A stretch of 64,000 bases of DNA from CAWABB01 sp963780165 (GTDB taxonomy: Bacteria; Bacteroidota; Ignavibacteria; UBA10030; UBA6906): the NCBI GenBank assembly GCA_963780165.1, contig CAWABB010000001.1, positions 1,612,001 to 1,676,000 on the forward strand, in the 5' to 3' direction. Positions 16,626 to 27,054 of the stretch are shown here, one piece after another. Position 1 is the first letter of the stretch; every line of letters begins with the position of its first letter. Both the position numbers and the translations under genes were made by a program. The notes beneath the pieces were generated by a model that was not told the DNA's origin, did no database searches, and saw nothing but the letters and a program-made list of their open reading frames with translations.

Positions 16626-18042
16626 TCTGATACTCCTTTGCGTTCAGCGGGAGCAGGATCGAGAACGACGTGCCCTGCCCGGGCACCGAGTCCACGACGA
16701 TGTCTCCCCGAAAACTTTTCACGATTCCGTAGCTCACCCAGAGTCCGAGGCCCGTCCCCTCCCCCACGGTTTTCGTGGTGAAGAACGGCTCGAAGATCTT
16801 CGGCAGATGCTCCGGGATGATGCCGTGGCCCTCGTCGGTGATGGTCACGCGCACAAACTCTTCGTCGCGCTCGAAGTTTGTCGTGATCGTCCCCTTCGCG
16901 CCGGCCATGGCATCCACCGCGTTCAGCAGCACGTTGATGAACACCTGGGAGATCTGGTCGGGAACCAGCGTCAGGATGGGGATCGGCCCGCGCACGTGCG
17001 TCACGAACGTCACGCTCTTGGCCTTCTTTCCCATCTTCACGATCTCGACTGCGTCGGTGAGGAGCTTGACGAGGTCGGTCGGCCGGATCTGGTAGTTCGA
17101 CGGCCGCGAAAAATCCACAAGGTCGCGGATAATCTTCGTGATGCGGTGGACCTGCGACTGCACGAGCCCGAGCTTCTCTTTGGCCGCTTCGTCTGACAGC
17201 GTCCGCATCAAGACCTGCACGATGGAGGAGATGGACGCCAGGGGGTTTCCCACCTCATGCGCGATGCCCGCCGCGAGGGTCCCGATGCTCTCCATTTTCT
17301 GCGAGTGCATGAGCTGCTGTTCGAGCGCTTTCTGCTCGGTGATGTCGCGGTGCGCGCCCAGGTAACCGATCACCCGGGCGTCGCCGTCGATGATCGGCGA
17401 GATCAACAGCTGTGTATAGACCGCCTGCCCGTCCCTCCGGCGGTTCTCGATCTCTCCGTTCCAGACCTTTCCGGCACTGATCGCGCCCCACACCTTCGAC
17501 CAGAACTCGCGGGGGTACTTCCGGCTGCTGATGATGCTCGGGTTCTTCCCGATCAGCTCCTCTTTGTTGTAGCCGGTCACCTTCTCGAAGGCAGGATTGA
17601 CATAGATCATGCGCCCGCTCGCGTCGGTGATCTGGATGGGGTTGACCGTGTAGTGAACGACGTTCGAGAACCGGAGCAGGTCGAGCTCCTGCTCCTTCCG
17701 TTTCGAGACGTCCCGCGCGATGATATAATAGAGGTTGCGGCCGTTGTTCTCGAACCGCGAGATGAAGAGGACCGCGTCGATGGGTTTTCCCCAGGGGCGC
17801 CTGATGCGCACGTCTACCTCGCGCATCAGCCCGTCGGCGGTGCAGGCGGCGAAATCCAGCGGGGGTGAGTCCGGGGCGAGCACATCCGAGAATTTCATGT
17901 CGCCCCCGGGCGCGGCTGTCAGGCCGAAGAATTCGCGGGCCCGGGCGTTGAGCCCGAGGATCGTCTTCTCCTCGGACACAACGAGGCACATATCGGGAAT
18001 GACATCCAGCAGAAAGAACGATGTAGGAGCAGGGGGACGCAT
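16618..18042 (-). CDS. Cytoplasmic PAS-PAS sensor histidine kinase (NtrB-like)
   Basis: A 474-residue protein with no membrane helix: two PAS domains (about 8-112 and 122-238), a HisKA domain with the phosphorylated His262 in AAGIAHEVGNPLAS, and a C-terminal ATPase domain (NVLLNAVDAM, DEGHGI, TGLGLWVSYG). It autophosphorylates and passes phosphate to the NtrC-type regulator encoded next, with an 8-base gene overlap. PAS domains suggest sensing of a redox, oxygen or small-molecule cue inside the cell. The promoter leaves only about nine bases of leader and there is no Shine-Dalgarno, so translation may be nearly leaderless. Confidence 0.93.
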   Translation of the reverse strand: MRPPAPTSFFLLDVIPDMCLVVSEEKTILGLNARAREFFGLTAAPGGDMKFSDVLAPDSPPLDFAACTADGLMREVDVRIRRPWGKPIDAVLFISRFENNGRNLYYIIARDVSKRKEQELDLLRFSNVVHYTVNPIQITDASGRMIYVNPAFEKVTGYNKEELIGKNPSIISSRKYPREFWSKVWGAISAGKVWNGEIENRRRDGQAVYTQLLISPIIDGDARVIGYLGAHRDITEQKALEQQLMHSQKMESIGTLAAGIAHEVGNPLASISSIVQVLMRTLSDEAAKEKLGLVQSQVHRITKIIRDLVDFSRPSNYQIRPTDLVKLLTDAVEIVKMGKKAKSVTFVTHVRGPIPILTLVPDQISQVFINVLLNAVDAMAGAKGTITTNFERDEEFVRVTITDEGHGIIPEHLPKIFEPFFTTKTVGEGTGLGLWVSYGIVKSFRGDIVVDSVPGQGTSFSILLPLNAKEYQNA

Positions 18043-18057
18043 ATTGCCGTGTCAATA

Positions 18058-18086
18058 ATGATACCCATTTGCGCCCCGAATTTCAA
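18058..18086 (-). promoter_or_regulatory. Sigma-70 type promoter of kinase-regulator operon
   Basis: On the minus strand TTGAAA and TATCAT are separated by 17 bases. The start would be near 18051, just ahead of the kinase ATG at 18042. Confidence 0.6.
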
Positions 18087-18120
18087 CGAATTCCCCCTGA
18101 TTGGCGCCGGAGAAACAGAA

Positions 18121-18153
18121 AGGCCGTCGCCCCCTTTTCGGGGGCGACGGCCT
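18121..18153 (-). terminator. Rho-independent terminator of the NTF2-like gene
   Basis: A perfect 14-base-pair stem (AGGCCGTCGCCCCC and complement) has a 5-base loop. On the minus strand it is followed by TTTCTGTTTC. It ends transcription of the gene at 18176-18544. Confidence 0.85.
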
Positions 18154-18175
18154 CGTACTGCCGGCGCGCCTGCTG

Positions 18176-18544
18176 CTAGCGCGTCAGGTCTATCCGCCAG
18201 TCGGCGTTCTCGCGGATAAGGAGGATCAGCTCCTCATCGGACGAACCATCGCAATACCGCATGGTGAGTTCCACCGCAGCGTGCCGGGTATCTTCCCAGA
18301 GGTCTTCGGCCTCCAGCGAAAGGAGCCCGCCGTGCGTGTCGATCTCGGCACGGTTCCGGGCGAAGATCGCAGCCAGCTTGTCCTCGCCGATACCCTTTCG
18401 GAGCACTTCGGGAAGCATGGCCATGACAGCACCGTTGTTTCCTGCGGCGACCTCCTTCACGAACCGCTCCACGACCACCGATGGGTGCGGTTCGACGGAG
18501 GCAAGCCATCCGCTGGAGAGATACGATTCGAGGAAGACGTCCAT
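18176..18544 (-). CDS. Small NTF2-like (DUF4878-type) protein
   Basis: A 122-residue protein from ATG at 18544; a GTG at 18613 would add 23 residues. The pattern PSVVVERFVKEVAAGN, then alternating strands ending RENADWRIDLTR, resembles the small NTF2-like/DUF4878 fold often found in secreted lipoproteins, but here no signal peptide or lipobox is clear. A strong terminator follows. It stands alone, facing away from the methyltransferase gene. Function unknown. Confidence 0.6.
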   Translation of the reverse strand: MDVFLESYLSSGWLASVEPHPSVVVERFVKEVAAGNNGAVMAMLPEVLRKGIGEDKLAAIFARNRAEIDTHGGLLSLEAEDLWEDTRHAAVELTMRYCDGSSDEELILLIRENADWRIDLTR

Positions 18545-18819
18545 GGTACGCTCGTCGTTCAGGGGTGCACAGACTTCAGTTGACTTTCTGTCTGAATATA
18601 CGAACGAGATCACCGTTTGTTTGTTACTTGGACGTTAAATCTGCGTTAAAAATTGTTCACGGTACTGCTCGCAGTCGTTCCACCCCTGACGTCGGGGGTC
18701 GTCTCCGGGTCACCGTGCAGCGCACGTGCTGGAGCCGCGTCACCCGGAAGCAGTCACCCGATGAGCGGGGCAACTTCGCACGGGTTTGACTATCTTGCTC
18801 ATGGACGAACTCACCGCAG

Positions 18820-20082
18820 GTGACGATGGAAGACGGGCGCCCATCCACATACATCGACTATCTTCAGCGAGCCTCCTCCCGCGACGGGGGAACCTCGCGT
18901 ACAACGGAACCTGGGGAGTGTTCCTCTCCCTCGGGCGCGCGTTGCAGGTTGTGTACGGCCGGGGCGCTGCTCTATGAGCGGGAATACCCGCTCAAGGCGG
19001 CCGCCCTGAAGGAGTTCTGGTCGGCAACCCTGCCGGACGTGCCCCTGGCGGAGCTGGCACCCTCCATCCGGGGCAGGGAGTACCGCTTCGTGTCGAAGCG
19101 GAAGGCATACAGAGACGGGAAAAGCGTTCGACTGGGGTTGATCGATCCGGATGAGCGCGCATCGGGGGGATTCATCAGCGTCGGCAGGTGCGCGATCGAG
19201 CCACCCGCACACGCGGCCATCTACCAGGCAGCCGGGAAGCTTCTGGCCTCGCCGGAGGCCGGCGGGCTCGCCTCCGTCCTCCGCTATGTCATCGTCAAGG
19301 GGGACGACAACGAATACCTGGTCCTCCTGAACATCGGCCCGATGCATCCGGAGGTGGTCAAAGCAGCGGGCGCGTTTTCGAAGCAGCTGGCCCGCAAGGC
19401 CCCCGAGGTGACGTCCCTCCTCCTCTACGAGGACACGACCGGCGGCCGATACTATCTCGGATCGGAGCGCGGCAGGGTACCGAGAGTAAGGAAGATCTTC
19501 GGCCGGGAAACCCTCCTGGTGCGCGCCGAGGGGCGCCCGTTCCTGTTCGGCCCACTCGCGTTTTCACAGGTGAACCGGAGCATGATCGAGCCACTCGTGC
19601 GCGGGGTCAGGACAATGCTCGAGCTGCGTGCTTCGCAGACGCTCTTCGACCTCTACTGCGGATACGGCCTCTTCGCGCTTTCGCTTGCCGGCGGCGTCCG
19701 GGCAGTGGTCGGCGTGGAGTCGGGACGCGATGCTATCGATGCGGCGCGCGCGAACGCAGAACGCCACCGCGTCCGCACAGCCCGGTTCATGCAGAGCGAT
19801 ATCTCGGGTCAGACAATCGGGAGGGTGATGCGTGACGCGGCGCCGGGCGACGCCGTCATCCTCGACCCGCCCCGGGGAGGCACGGCGCCGGGGGTCGTCG
19901 AGGGGATTGCGGCGCATGCACCCGCGCGCGTCGTGCACATCTTCTGCAACATCGAGGGGATCAAGGGTGAGTTGAAACGCTGGGCCTCCCACGGGTACGC
20001 CGCGCGGCAGGCGGTTCCCTACGACCTCTTCCCGGGGACCACATCTGTGGAGGTCATGGTGCTGCTCACCCCTGCACAGTGA
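18820..20082 (+). CDS. RNA 5-methyluridine methyltransferase (TrmA/RlmCD family)
   Basis: A 420-residue SAM-dependent methyltransferase. Signatures are the SAM loop DLYCGYGLFALSLA, LDPPRGG, a catalytic Cys in HIFCNIEG (equivalent of SCNP), and the C-terminal FPGTTSVEVMVLL with the general-base Glu. An N-terminal Cys cluster of the form CX7CX2C followed by LYEREYPLKAAALKEFW resembles the Fe-S cluster region of RumA-type enzymes. No TRAM domain is seen. The start is uncertain: GTG 18820 or ATG 18826, both after CAGG. The target, rRNA or tRNA uridine, cannot be told from sequence. Confidence 0.82.
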   Translation: MTMEDGRPSTYIDYLQRASSRDGGTSRTTEPGECSSPSGARCRLCTAGALLYEREYPLKAAALKEFWSATLPDVPLAELAPSIRGREYRFVSKRKAYRDGKSVRLGLIDPDERASGGFISVGRCAIEPPAHAAIYQAAGKLLASPEAGGLASVLRYVIVKGDDNEYLVLLNIGPMHPEVVKAAGAFSKQLARKAPEVTSLLLYEDTTGGRYYLGSERGRVPRVRKIFGRETLLVRAEGRPFLFGPLAFSQVNRSMIEPLVRGVRTMLELRASQTLFDLYCGYGLFALSLAGGVRAVVGVESGRDAIDAARANAERHRVRTARFMQSDISGQTIGRVMRDAAPGDAVILDPPRGGTAPGVVEGIAAHAPARVVHIFCNIEGIKGELKRWASHGYAARQAVPYDLFPGTTSVEVMVLLTPAQ

Positions 20083-20115
20083 CGCATCCGGATCAGGGCT
20101 GCGTGTCGAACCCTG

Positions 20116-22890
20116 CTACGCCTTCTTCTTTTTCCACTTGTTGAACGCGAAGACGAGCTGCTGGTAGAATTCCCGTGCGTCGTTCGGGACAAGATTCAGG
20201 TCTTTGCTCTTGAACGGCGTGTTCCACCACGGGAGGAAAAATCGCATCCCGCGATACCCCGCGTACAGCCTGAGATGCACCTCCGCCTTCCCCGAGCCGA
20301 ACCCGAACGAGTACGGCGGGAGGACGTTCAGCACCACCTCGCGGAACCATTCCCTGAACCGCAGGCGGTCGTACTGCATCAGCCGGCCGAACGGATCGAT
20401 CAGCTTCTGCCAGAAGGTCCGCGCCCTGCGCGACTGCGAATCGCAGTACCGCATCCTCTCGATCTCCGAGAAATCCACCGCGAGCGTCGCGCCGTCGCGG
20501 TAGATCATGCGCACGTGGTCCTCCATGATGTCGTACACCTTCGGCCGGCCGCGCAGGAACGGGAGGACGCCCAGGTACCACAGCGACAGCGCATACCAGA
20601 GGCACAGGACGATCACAACGGCCCCCGCGATGATCTGCGTCGAGAGATCGAACGAATGGTACTTCCCTGTGTAGCGGACGTAGGCGAATATCGGAAGGAT
20701 CGGGATCATCATGGCGATCAATGGCGGCAGGATCGCCTTGACGGTGGCCCAGGTTGAAAGGCGCGCGCCTGACGCCTCGTACAGCTTCTTGACGGCAACT
20801 TCTTTCCGCTCGAAGAACTCCCTCGATTCTTCGCCGGAAAACATCTCCCCCATCTTGTGCCCTGAGCGGCTCAGGTACTCCGCAGCCTTATCCCACTGCT
20901 CGGCCTTCTCATAATGGAAAGCCAGCAGCTCGTAGAATTCCATGAGCCGGTCCGCATAGAGCTGCTCGATGGCACGGGCAATCGAAGCGTGCAGCTCCTT
21001 CCGCTTGTTCAACAGAATCGTGTTGTAGGCCACCTCCTGGATCAGGAAGTGCTTGAACAGGAAGTCATACTCGCGCGCCTCGTCCTTCTTCAGAACCAGC
21101 TCGAGCGAGCGAAGATCCTGCAGGTTCCCCTTGAGGTCCGTGTCCTTCTCGACGACGCGCTCGAGCAGGGAGGCCGAGAATTCGCGCCCGATCACCGACG
21201 CCCGCAGCAGGACCTCCTTGATGCTGTCCTGGATCCTGTCGATCCGCGCCATGATGATCCCCTGGATCGTCTCCGGGATCCCGGCCTCGAAGTTCTCCGA
21301 GATGATCTCGACCTTCCGGCGCCGCACGGCGATCTTCTTCTTGTCCAGGAGCGTCTTGATGATCTCCTGGATGAAGAACGGGTTCCCTTCGGACCGCTGG
21401 AGAATCAGGGCCTCCACCTCCGGCGGGACGGCATCCGCCCCGAGTCGCGCGCGGATGAGCTTGGAGGCGTCCGCCCGGCTCAGCCGGTTCAGGTCGATCA
21501 GTTCGCCCTCGTCGACCAGCCCCCCGGCATGCGCATATTCGTCACGGAACGTGAGGACGAACAGCGCCAGCACCACCGATGTCGTGCGCGAGAACATGTA
21601 CTCCAGCAGCTCCTGGGAGAAGCGGTCGATCCAGTGGAGGTCCTCGAGGATGAATGCCGCGCGCCGGTGGAGGGCAAACGCGCTGAGGAACGCGCGCACC
21701 GCCTTGAACACGCGCTGCTTCCTCACGGTATCGTCGACCTGCGCGTGCTGGTCGTACCGGAGCGACAACAGCGTCCCGAGGTACGGCTCGTGCTCTTCCA
21801 TGCCAAGCGACGTGACCGCCTGGTGCAGCCGGTGCCTCGCCTCGCCCTCGCTCGCATCGGGCGTGATCTTCAGGATGTTCTTCAGGAGGGAGGTCCAGAG
21901 GAAGTACGGCGTGTTTATCTCGAAACTCGAGCACGCCCCTTCAAAGCAGGCGATGCCGGTTGCGTACGCGTGCTTCACCAGCTCCGCTTTGAGCCGCGAT
22001 TTGCCGACGCCAGCTTCTCCACGGATAAACAGGCGCACCTGGTTGCGGCGCTCGACCTGCGCCAGCGCCGTCTTGATGGCATGGATCTCCTGCTCGCGCC
22101 CGACAAACGCTTCCTGGGTCAGCTGCTTCCGGATCTCACCGTCGGTCCGCAGCCCCTTCAGCTTGTACACGTTGACGGGCGTGGTCTTTCCCTTGAAGAT
22201 CTTCGGCACCGGGTTCTCGACCGACGCGATGCCCGAGACGAGGCGATAGGTTTCTTCCGTAAGATAGATCTCACCGCGGGGGGCGATCTCCACGAGCCGC
22301 GCCGCCAGGTTGACGGTGTCGCCAATGACCGAGTAGTTCATCCTGAGGTCGTTGCCGACGTTCCCGGCGATCACCCAGCCCGAATGCAGCCCGACGTGAA
22401 GCCCGAGCGGGATGGGTGTCATCGCGGCGCTGCGCAGGTTGAACCGCTCGATCTCGGCCAGCATTTCCAGCGCGCACCTGATGGCCCGCTCCGGGTCGTT
22501 CTCGTGCGCCAGCGGCGCCCCGAAGATCGCCATGATCCCGTCGCCGATGAACTTGTCGATCGTCCCCTCGTACTTGAGAATCACCGAGATGAGGCCCCCG
22601 AAACACTCGTTGAGGACCATCGAAACGTCCTCGACGTCCATCTTTTCGGACAGAGCGGTGAACCCTGTGACGTCGACGAACAGGACGGTGACGAGGCGGC
22701 GCTCGCTCTCGATCTGCTTTCCGGCGTCGAGGATTTTCTGGGCGAGATCTCGGGGGATGTAGCTCTGAATGAGGGCGAAGCCGTCAACGGAGGGGCGGCC
22801 GACGGCAATGGCTTCCTGCGTGGCTGTTCCGCAATGGGAGCAGAACCGGGAACCATCCGGGAGATCGGCGTTGCAGGATTTACAGACCAT
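20116..22890 (-). CDS. Class III adenylate/guanylate cyclase fused to AAA ATPase and membrane domain
   Basis: A 924-residue signalling protein. A zinc ribbon (Cys3, Cys6, Cys17, Cys20) is followed by a class III cyclase domain with both metal Asp residues (Asp73 in LFVDVTGF, Asp117 in IGDGIMAIF) and the transition-state pair Asn194/Arg198 in GDTVNLAARL, so it should be active. An AAA/STAND-type ATPase follows (Walker A GEAGVGKS at 291-298, LEDLHWID), then helical repeats. Unusually there are two membrane helices (about 718-740 and 752-777) and a 150-residue cytoplasmic C-terminus of unknown fold. The ATPase part resembles signal-regulated switches, so cyclase output is probably gated by ligand or partner binding. 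Confidence 0.88.
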   Translation of the reverse strand: MVCKSCNADLPDGSRFCSHCGTATQEAIAVGRPSVDGFALIQSYIPRDLAQKILDAGKQIESERRLVTVLFVDVTGFTALSEKMDVEDVSMVLNECFGGLISVILKYEGTIDKFIGDGIMAIFGAPLAHENDPERAIRCALEMLAEIERFNLRSAAMTPIPLGLHVGLHSGWVIAGNVGNDLRMNYSVIGDTVNLAARLVEIAPRGEIYLTEETYRLVSGIASVENPVPKIFKGKTTPVNVYKLKGLRTDGEIRKQLTQEAFVGREQEIHAIKTALAQVERRNQVRLFIRGEAGVGKSRLKAELVKHAYATGIACFEGACSSFEINTPYFLWTSLLKNILKITPDASEGEARHRLHQAVTSLGMEEHEPYLGTLLSLRYDQHAQVDDTVRKQRVFKAVRAFLSAFALHRRAAFILEDLHWIDRFSQELLEYMFSRTTSVVLALFVLTFRDEYAHAGGLVDEGELIDLNRLSRADASKLIRARLGADAVPPEVEALILQRSEGNPFFIQEIIKTLLDKKKIAVRRRKVEIISENFEAGIPETIQGIIMARIDRIQDSIKEVLLRASVIGREFSASLLERVVEKDTDLKGNLQDLRSLELVLKKDEAREYDFLFKHFLIQEVAYNTILLNKRKELHASIARAIEQLYADRLMEFYELLAFHYEKAEQWDKAAEYLSRSGHKMGEMFSGEESREFFERKEVAVKKLYEASGARLSTWATVKAILPPLIAMMIPILPIFAYVRYTGKYHSFDLSTQIIAGAVVIVLCLWYALSLWYLGVLPFLRGRPKVYDIMEDHVRMIYRDGATLAVDFSEIERMRYCDSQSRRARTFWQKLIDPFGRLMQYDRLRFREWFREVVLNVLPPYSFGFGSGKAEVHLRLYAGYRGMRFFLPWWNTPFKSKDLNLVPNDAREFYQQLVFAFNKWKKKKA

Positions 22891-22974
22891 GAGCGTCCGT
22901 CACGTCAGCGCTTGACCCGGCTCGCGGCAGCTTCCGGGAGAGGGAAAAAGGCCGGGAAAACCGGTCAGAACTTA

Positions 22975-23003
22975 AATATATCCGCTCGCGTGATCAGAAG
23001 CAA
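22975..23003 (-). promoter_or_regulatory. Sigma-70 type promoter of cyclase gene
   Basis: On the minus strand TTGCTT and TATATT lie 17 bases apart, about 85 bases upstream of the cyclase ATG. Confidence 0.55.
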
Positions 23004-23105
23004 ACCTTTGGGCCTCGTCCTGTGATCAGCGTCGGACGCGGAATCGTTTGGTATTTGTGGCGACCTTCCTGTACATTATTTCAATGCAGATCGGTGCCAA
23101 CGCCA

Positions 23106-25367
23106 ATGATTCAGACAAACAGACCACACCCCGGCGATTCTGACGACGGCGCCCAGGAACGGGCGGGCAGCCACGGGAAGAAATCGCGAATCCCCCGGAA
23201 GCGCCGCAACCGCCTTCCGAGCTCCGCCGACGTTCTCCCGGGCTCTCAGAGCTCCCAGTTCGATGCGTCCCTCTACATCAACCGGGAACTGAGCTGGCTG
23301 GAATTCAACCAGCGAGTGCTCGACGAGGCGCGCGACGAGCGGCACCCGCTCCTTGAGCGGGCCAAGTTCCTGTCCATCGTCTCCACGAACCTGGACGAGT
23401 TCTTCATGATCCGGGTCGCGGCGATCAAGGAACAGATCCTGGCGGACGTGGTGGAGTACACCCCCGACGGCATGGTGCCGCTGCAGCAGATCCGGGCGAT
23501 CCACCAGCGCGTCGAGCGCATGGTGGAGGAGATGAGCCTCTGCTTCTGGCAGGACCTCCACCCGAAGCTTCGCACCGCCGGCGTCCATCTCCTGCGGTTC
23601 GACGAAGTCAGCCAGGAGGGCCGCGCCCGGCTCTCCGCAATGTTTGCCCGCGAAATATATCCGGTCCTGACCCCGCTGGCCTTCGACCCGGGCCACCCGT
23701 TCCCCTACATCTCAAACCTGAGCCTGAACCTCGCGGTCGTCGTCAGCACCCCCCGCGGCGAAGAGCGCTTCGCCCGCGTCAAGGTGCCCGGCGTGTTCCC
23801 CCGCCTGATTCCTGTCGACGAACAGACGCCCGACGGGGGCCCGGCACGGTTTGTCTGGCTGGAGGATCTCATCGCGGACAACCTGGGGATGCTGTTCCCC
23901 GGAATGACGGTGAAAGAGTCGTATGCATTCCGCGTGACGCGGAACGCCGACATCGAGATTCAGGAGGACGAGGCTGAGGATTTGATCAGCTCCATCGAGG
24001 AGTCGATCCGTCAGAGGCGGTTCGGCTCCGTGGTGCGGGTCGGCATCCAGAAGACGATGCCCGACCGCATCCGGGATATCCTCATCGAGAATCTCGAAGT
24101 GACTCCTGACGACGTCTACCAGCTCACGCCGCCGATGGGACTCGGCCACCTCATGAGCCTGATGAAGCTGCCGCGGCCCGAGCTGAAGGATCCGCCGATG
24201 AGTCCGGCGAATCCCGTCGTGCTGGGCGAGGGGGAGGACCTCTTCGCCGCCATCAGGCGCCGGGATTTCCTGCTACACCATCCCTACGATTCTTTTGCGC
24301 CGGTCGTGCAGTTCATCACCGTCGCCGCGCGCGATCCGAACGTTCTTGCCATCAAGCAGACGCTGTACCGGATTGGGAAGGAGTCGCCCCTCATCCCGCT
24401 GCTCATGGAGGCCGCCGAGAACGGGAAACAGGTCGCCGTCCTTGTCGAGCTCAAGGCGCGCTTCGACGAGGAAAACAACATCATCTGGGCGAAGCAGCTG
24501 GAGCGGGCGGGGATCCACGTCGTCTACGGGCTGGTGGGTTTGAAGACGCACGCGAAGATGGCGCTCATCATCCGGCGCGAGGGCGACGGCATGCGCCGGT
24601 ACGTCCACCTCGGCACGGGGAACTACAACCCGGTGACCGCGAGGATATACACCGACTACAGCTTCTTCACCGCACGCGAGGACATCACCGCGGACGCGAC
24701 CGAGGTCTTCAACTACCTGACAGGATACTCGCGACGCGACGACTACACGAAGCTTGCCGTAGCCCCCGTGACGCTCAGGAAAAAGATCAAGCACCTGATC
24801 GAACGGGAGGCTGCGCATGCGCGCGAGGGACGGCGCGGCAGGATGATCATCAAGGTGAACTCCCTCACCGACCCCAAGATGATTATGACGCTGTATGAGG
24901 CCTCGAAAGCCGGCGTGTCCATCGACCTGATCGTGCGCGGCGTCTGCTGCCTGCGGCCGGGCGTCCCCGGCGTCAGCGACAACATCCGCGTCATCAGCAT
25001 CGTCGGAAGGTTCCTCGAGCACAGCCGGGTGTTCTACGCGTGGAATAACGGGTCCCCGGAACTGTTCATGGGGAGCGCGGACATCATGGGCCGCAACCTG
25101 GACAGGCGCGTCGAGCTCCTGTTCCCGATCGAAGACCCCGCCTTGCTGGAGTCGGCCAGACAGGAAGTCCTCGAGAGTGCCCTGAGGGACACGATGCGCG
25201 CACGGGTGCTTCAGCCCGACGGCACCTATGCCCGGATCGTCCCGACGAGTGGACAGGATCCCCATGAAAGCCAGCAGCACGCGATCGGCGTCCGCTCGGA
25301 GCAGGACCGGCGGCCCACCGCACCCAGGCCCATCGCGCCGTCTCCGGCAGCCCCCGGCACCCTCTGA
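23106..25367 (+). CDS. ppk1: Polyphosphate kinase 1
   Basis: Makes inorganic polyphosphate from ATP reversibly. From ATG 23106 the product is 753 residues, near the family size with a somewhat extended basic N-terminus. Family blocks are INRELSWLEFNQRVLDEA, STNLDEFFMIR, FPYISNLSLNLAV, FITVAARDPNVLAIKQTLYR, the first catalytic-His region GLKTHAKM, HLGTGNYNP, and the C-terminal GRFLEHSRVF. A GTG at 23022 would add 28 residues that do not look like the family. The C-terminal 40 residues are Pro-rich and probably disordered. It is transcribed away from the cyclase gene. Confidence 0.95.
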   Translation: MIQTNRPHPGDSDDGAQERAGSHGKKSRIPRKRRNRLPSSADVLPGSQSSQFDASLYINRELSWLEFNQRVLDEARDERHPLLERAKFLSIVSTNLDEFFMIRVAAIKEQILADVVEYTPDGMVPLQQIRAIHQRVERMVEEMSLCFWQDLHPKLRTAGVHLLRFDEVSQEGRARLSAMFAREIYPVLTPLAFDPGHPFPYISNLSLNLAVVVSTPRGEERFARVKVPGVFPRLIPVDEQTPDGGPARFVWLEDLIADNLGMLFPGMTVKESYAFRVTRNADIEIQEDEAEDLISSIEESIRQRRFGSVVRVGIQKTMPDRIRDILIENLEVTPDDVYQLTPPMGLGHLMSLMKLPRPELKDPPMSPANPVVLGEGEDLFAAIRRRDFLLHHPYDSFAPVVQFITVAARDPNVLAIKQTLYRIGKESPLIPLLMEAAENGKQVAVLVELKARFDEENNIIWAKQLERAGIHVVYGLVGLKTHAKMALIIRREGDGMRRYVHLGTGNYNPVTARIYTDYSFFTAREDITADATEVFNYLTGYSRRDDYTKLAVAPVTLRKKIKHLIEREAAHAREGRRGRMIIKVNSLTDPKMIMTLYEASKAGVSIDLIVRGVCCLRPGVPGVSDNIRVISIVGRFLEHSRVFYAWNNGSPELFMGSADIMGRNLDRRVELLFPIEDPALLESARQEVLESALRDTMRARVLQPDGTYARIVPTSGQDPHESQQHAIGVRSEQDRRPTAPRPIAPSPAAPGTL

Positions 25368-25406
25368 GCCGACCGCTACGCCGGCCTGGCACTGCATGAT
25401 CTGAAC

Positions 25407-25448
25407 GGGGCCCTTCGCTTTGGAAGGGGTCTGCGCTTTCAGGGCCCC
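25407..25448 (+). terminator. Possible terminator hairpin after ppk1
   Basis: GGGGCCCT and AGGGCCCC arms enclose a 26-base loop that includes further short pairings. No T-run follows, so this is weak. The rest of 25449-25659 shows only a poor promoter-like TTGACA (25521) before citrate synthase. Confidence 0.3.
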
Positions 25449-25659
25449 CGTGACCCCCTCCCTGAAACCGCCCCCCGGGTCCCCACGCCCCGCTTGTTTC
25501 TGGACCGGCTTCTTACTATGTTGACACCGCTCACCATTGTTCTCTTAAGTTTCCAGCCAAGCGCAGGATCCGACGGCTTCGCCTGCCGGGTTCAACCCTT
25601 CCGATAGCACGCCATGGACCTGCCCTCATATCGGTCATCATCCACGCGGAGGAAATCCC

Positions 25660-26979
<1,320 letters not shown>

Positions 26980-26994
26980 CGCCCACCCGTACCC

Positions 26995-27026
26995 CCGTCC
27001 CGTCCCGCCGCAGCGGGACGGGACGG
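26995..27026 (+). terminator. Hairpin after gltA
   Basis: A perfect 14-base-pair stem (CCGTCCCGTCCCGC and complement) has a 4-base loop, 15 bases after the gltA stop. There is no T-run, so termination may be partial. Confidence 0.6.
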
Positions 27027-27054
27027 CCGGGTCAGCTCTTCCAACCCCACCGCC

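Noticed and set aside
20914..23025. 703-codon plus-strand frame opposite the cyclase-ATPase
   Set aside because: The reverse frame holds intact cyclase and ATPase motifs; the plus frame has none.
23087..23102. Sigma-54 like TTGGCAC...TGCA on the minus strand ahead of the cyclase gene
   Set aside because: Spacing between GG and GC is nine bases instead of ten, and a well-spaced sigma-70 type promoter lies nearer the gene.
25368..25659. Riboswitch before citrate synthase
   Set aside because: Only a weak hairpin after ppk1 and a poor promoter are visible; no conserved aptamer core is recognisable.
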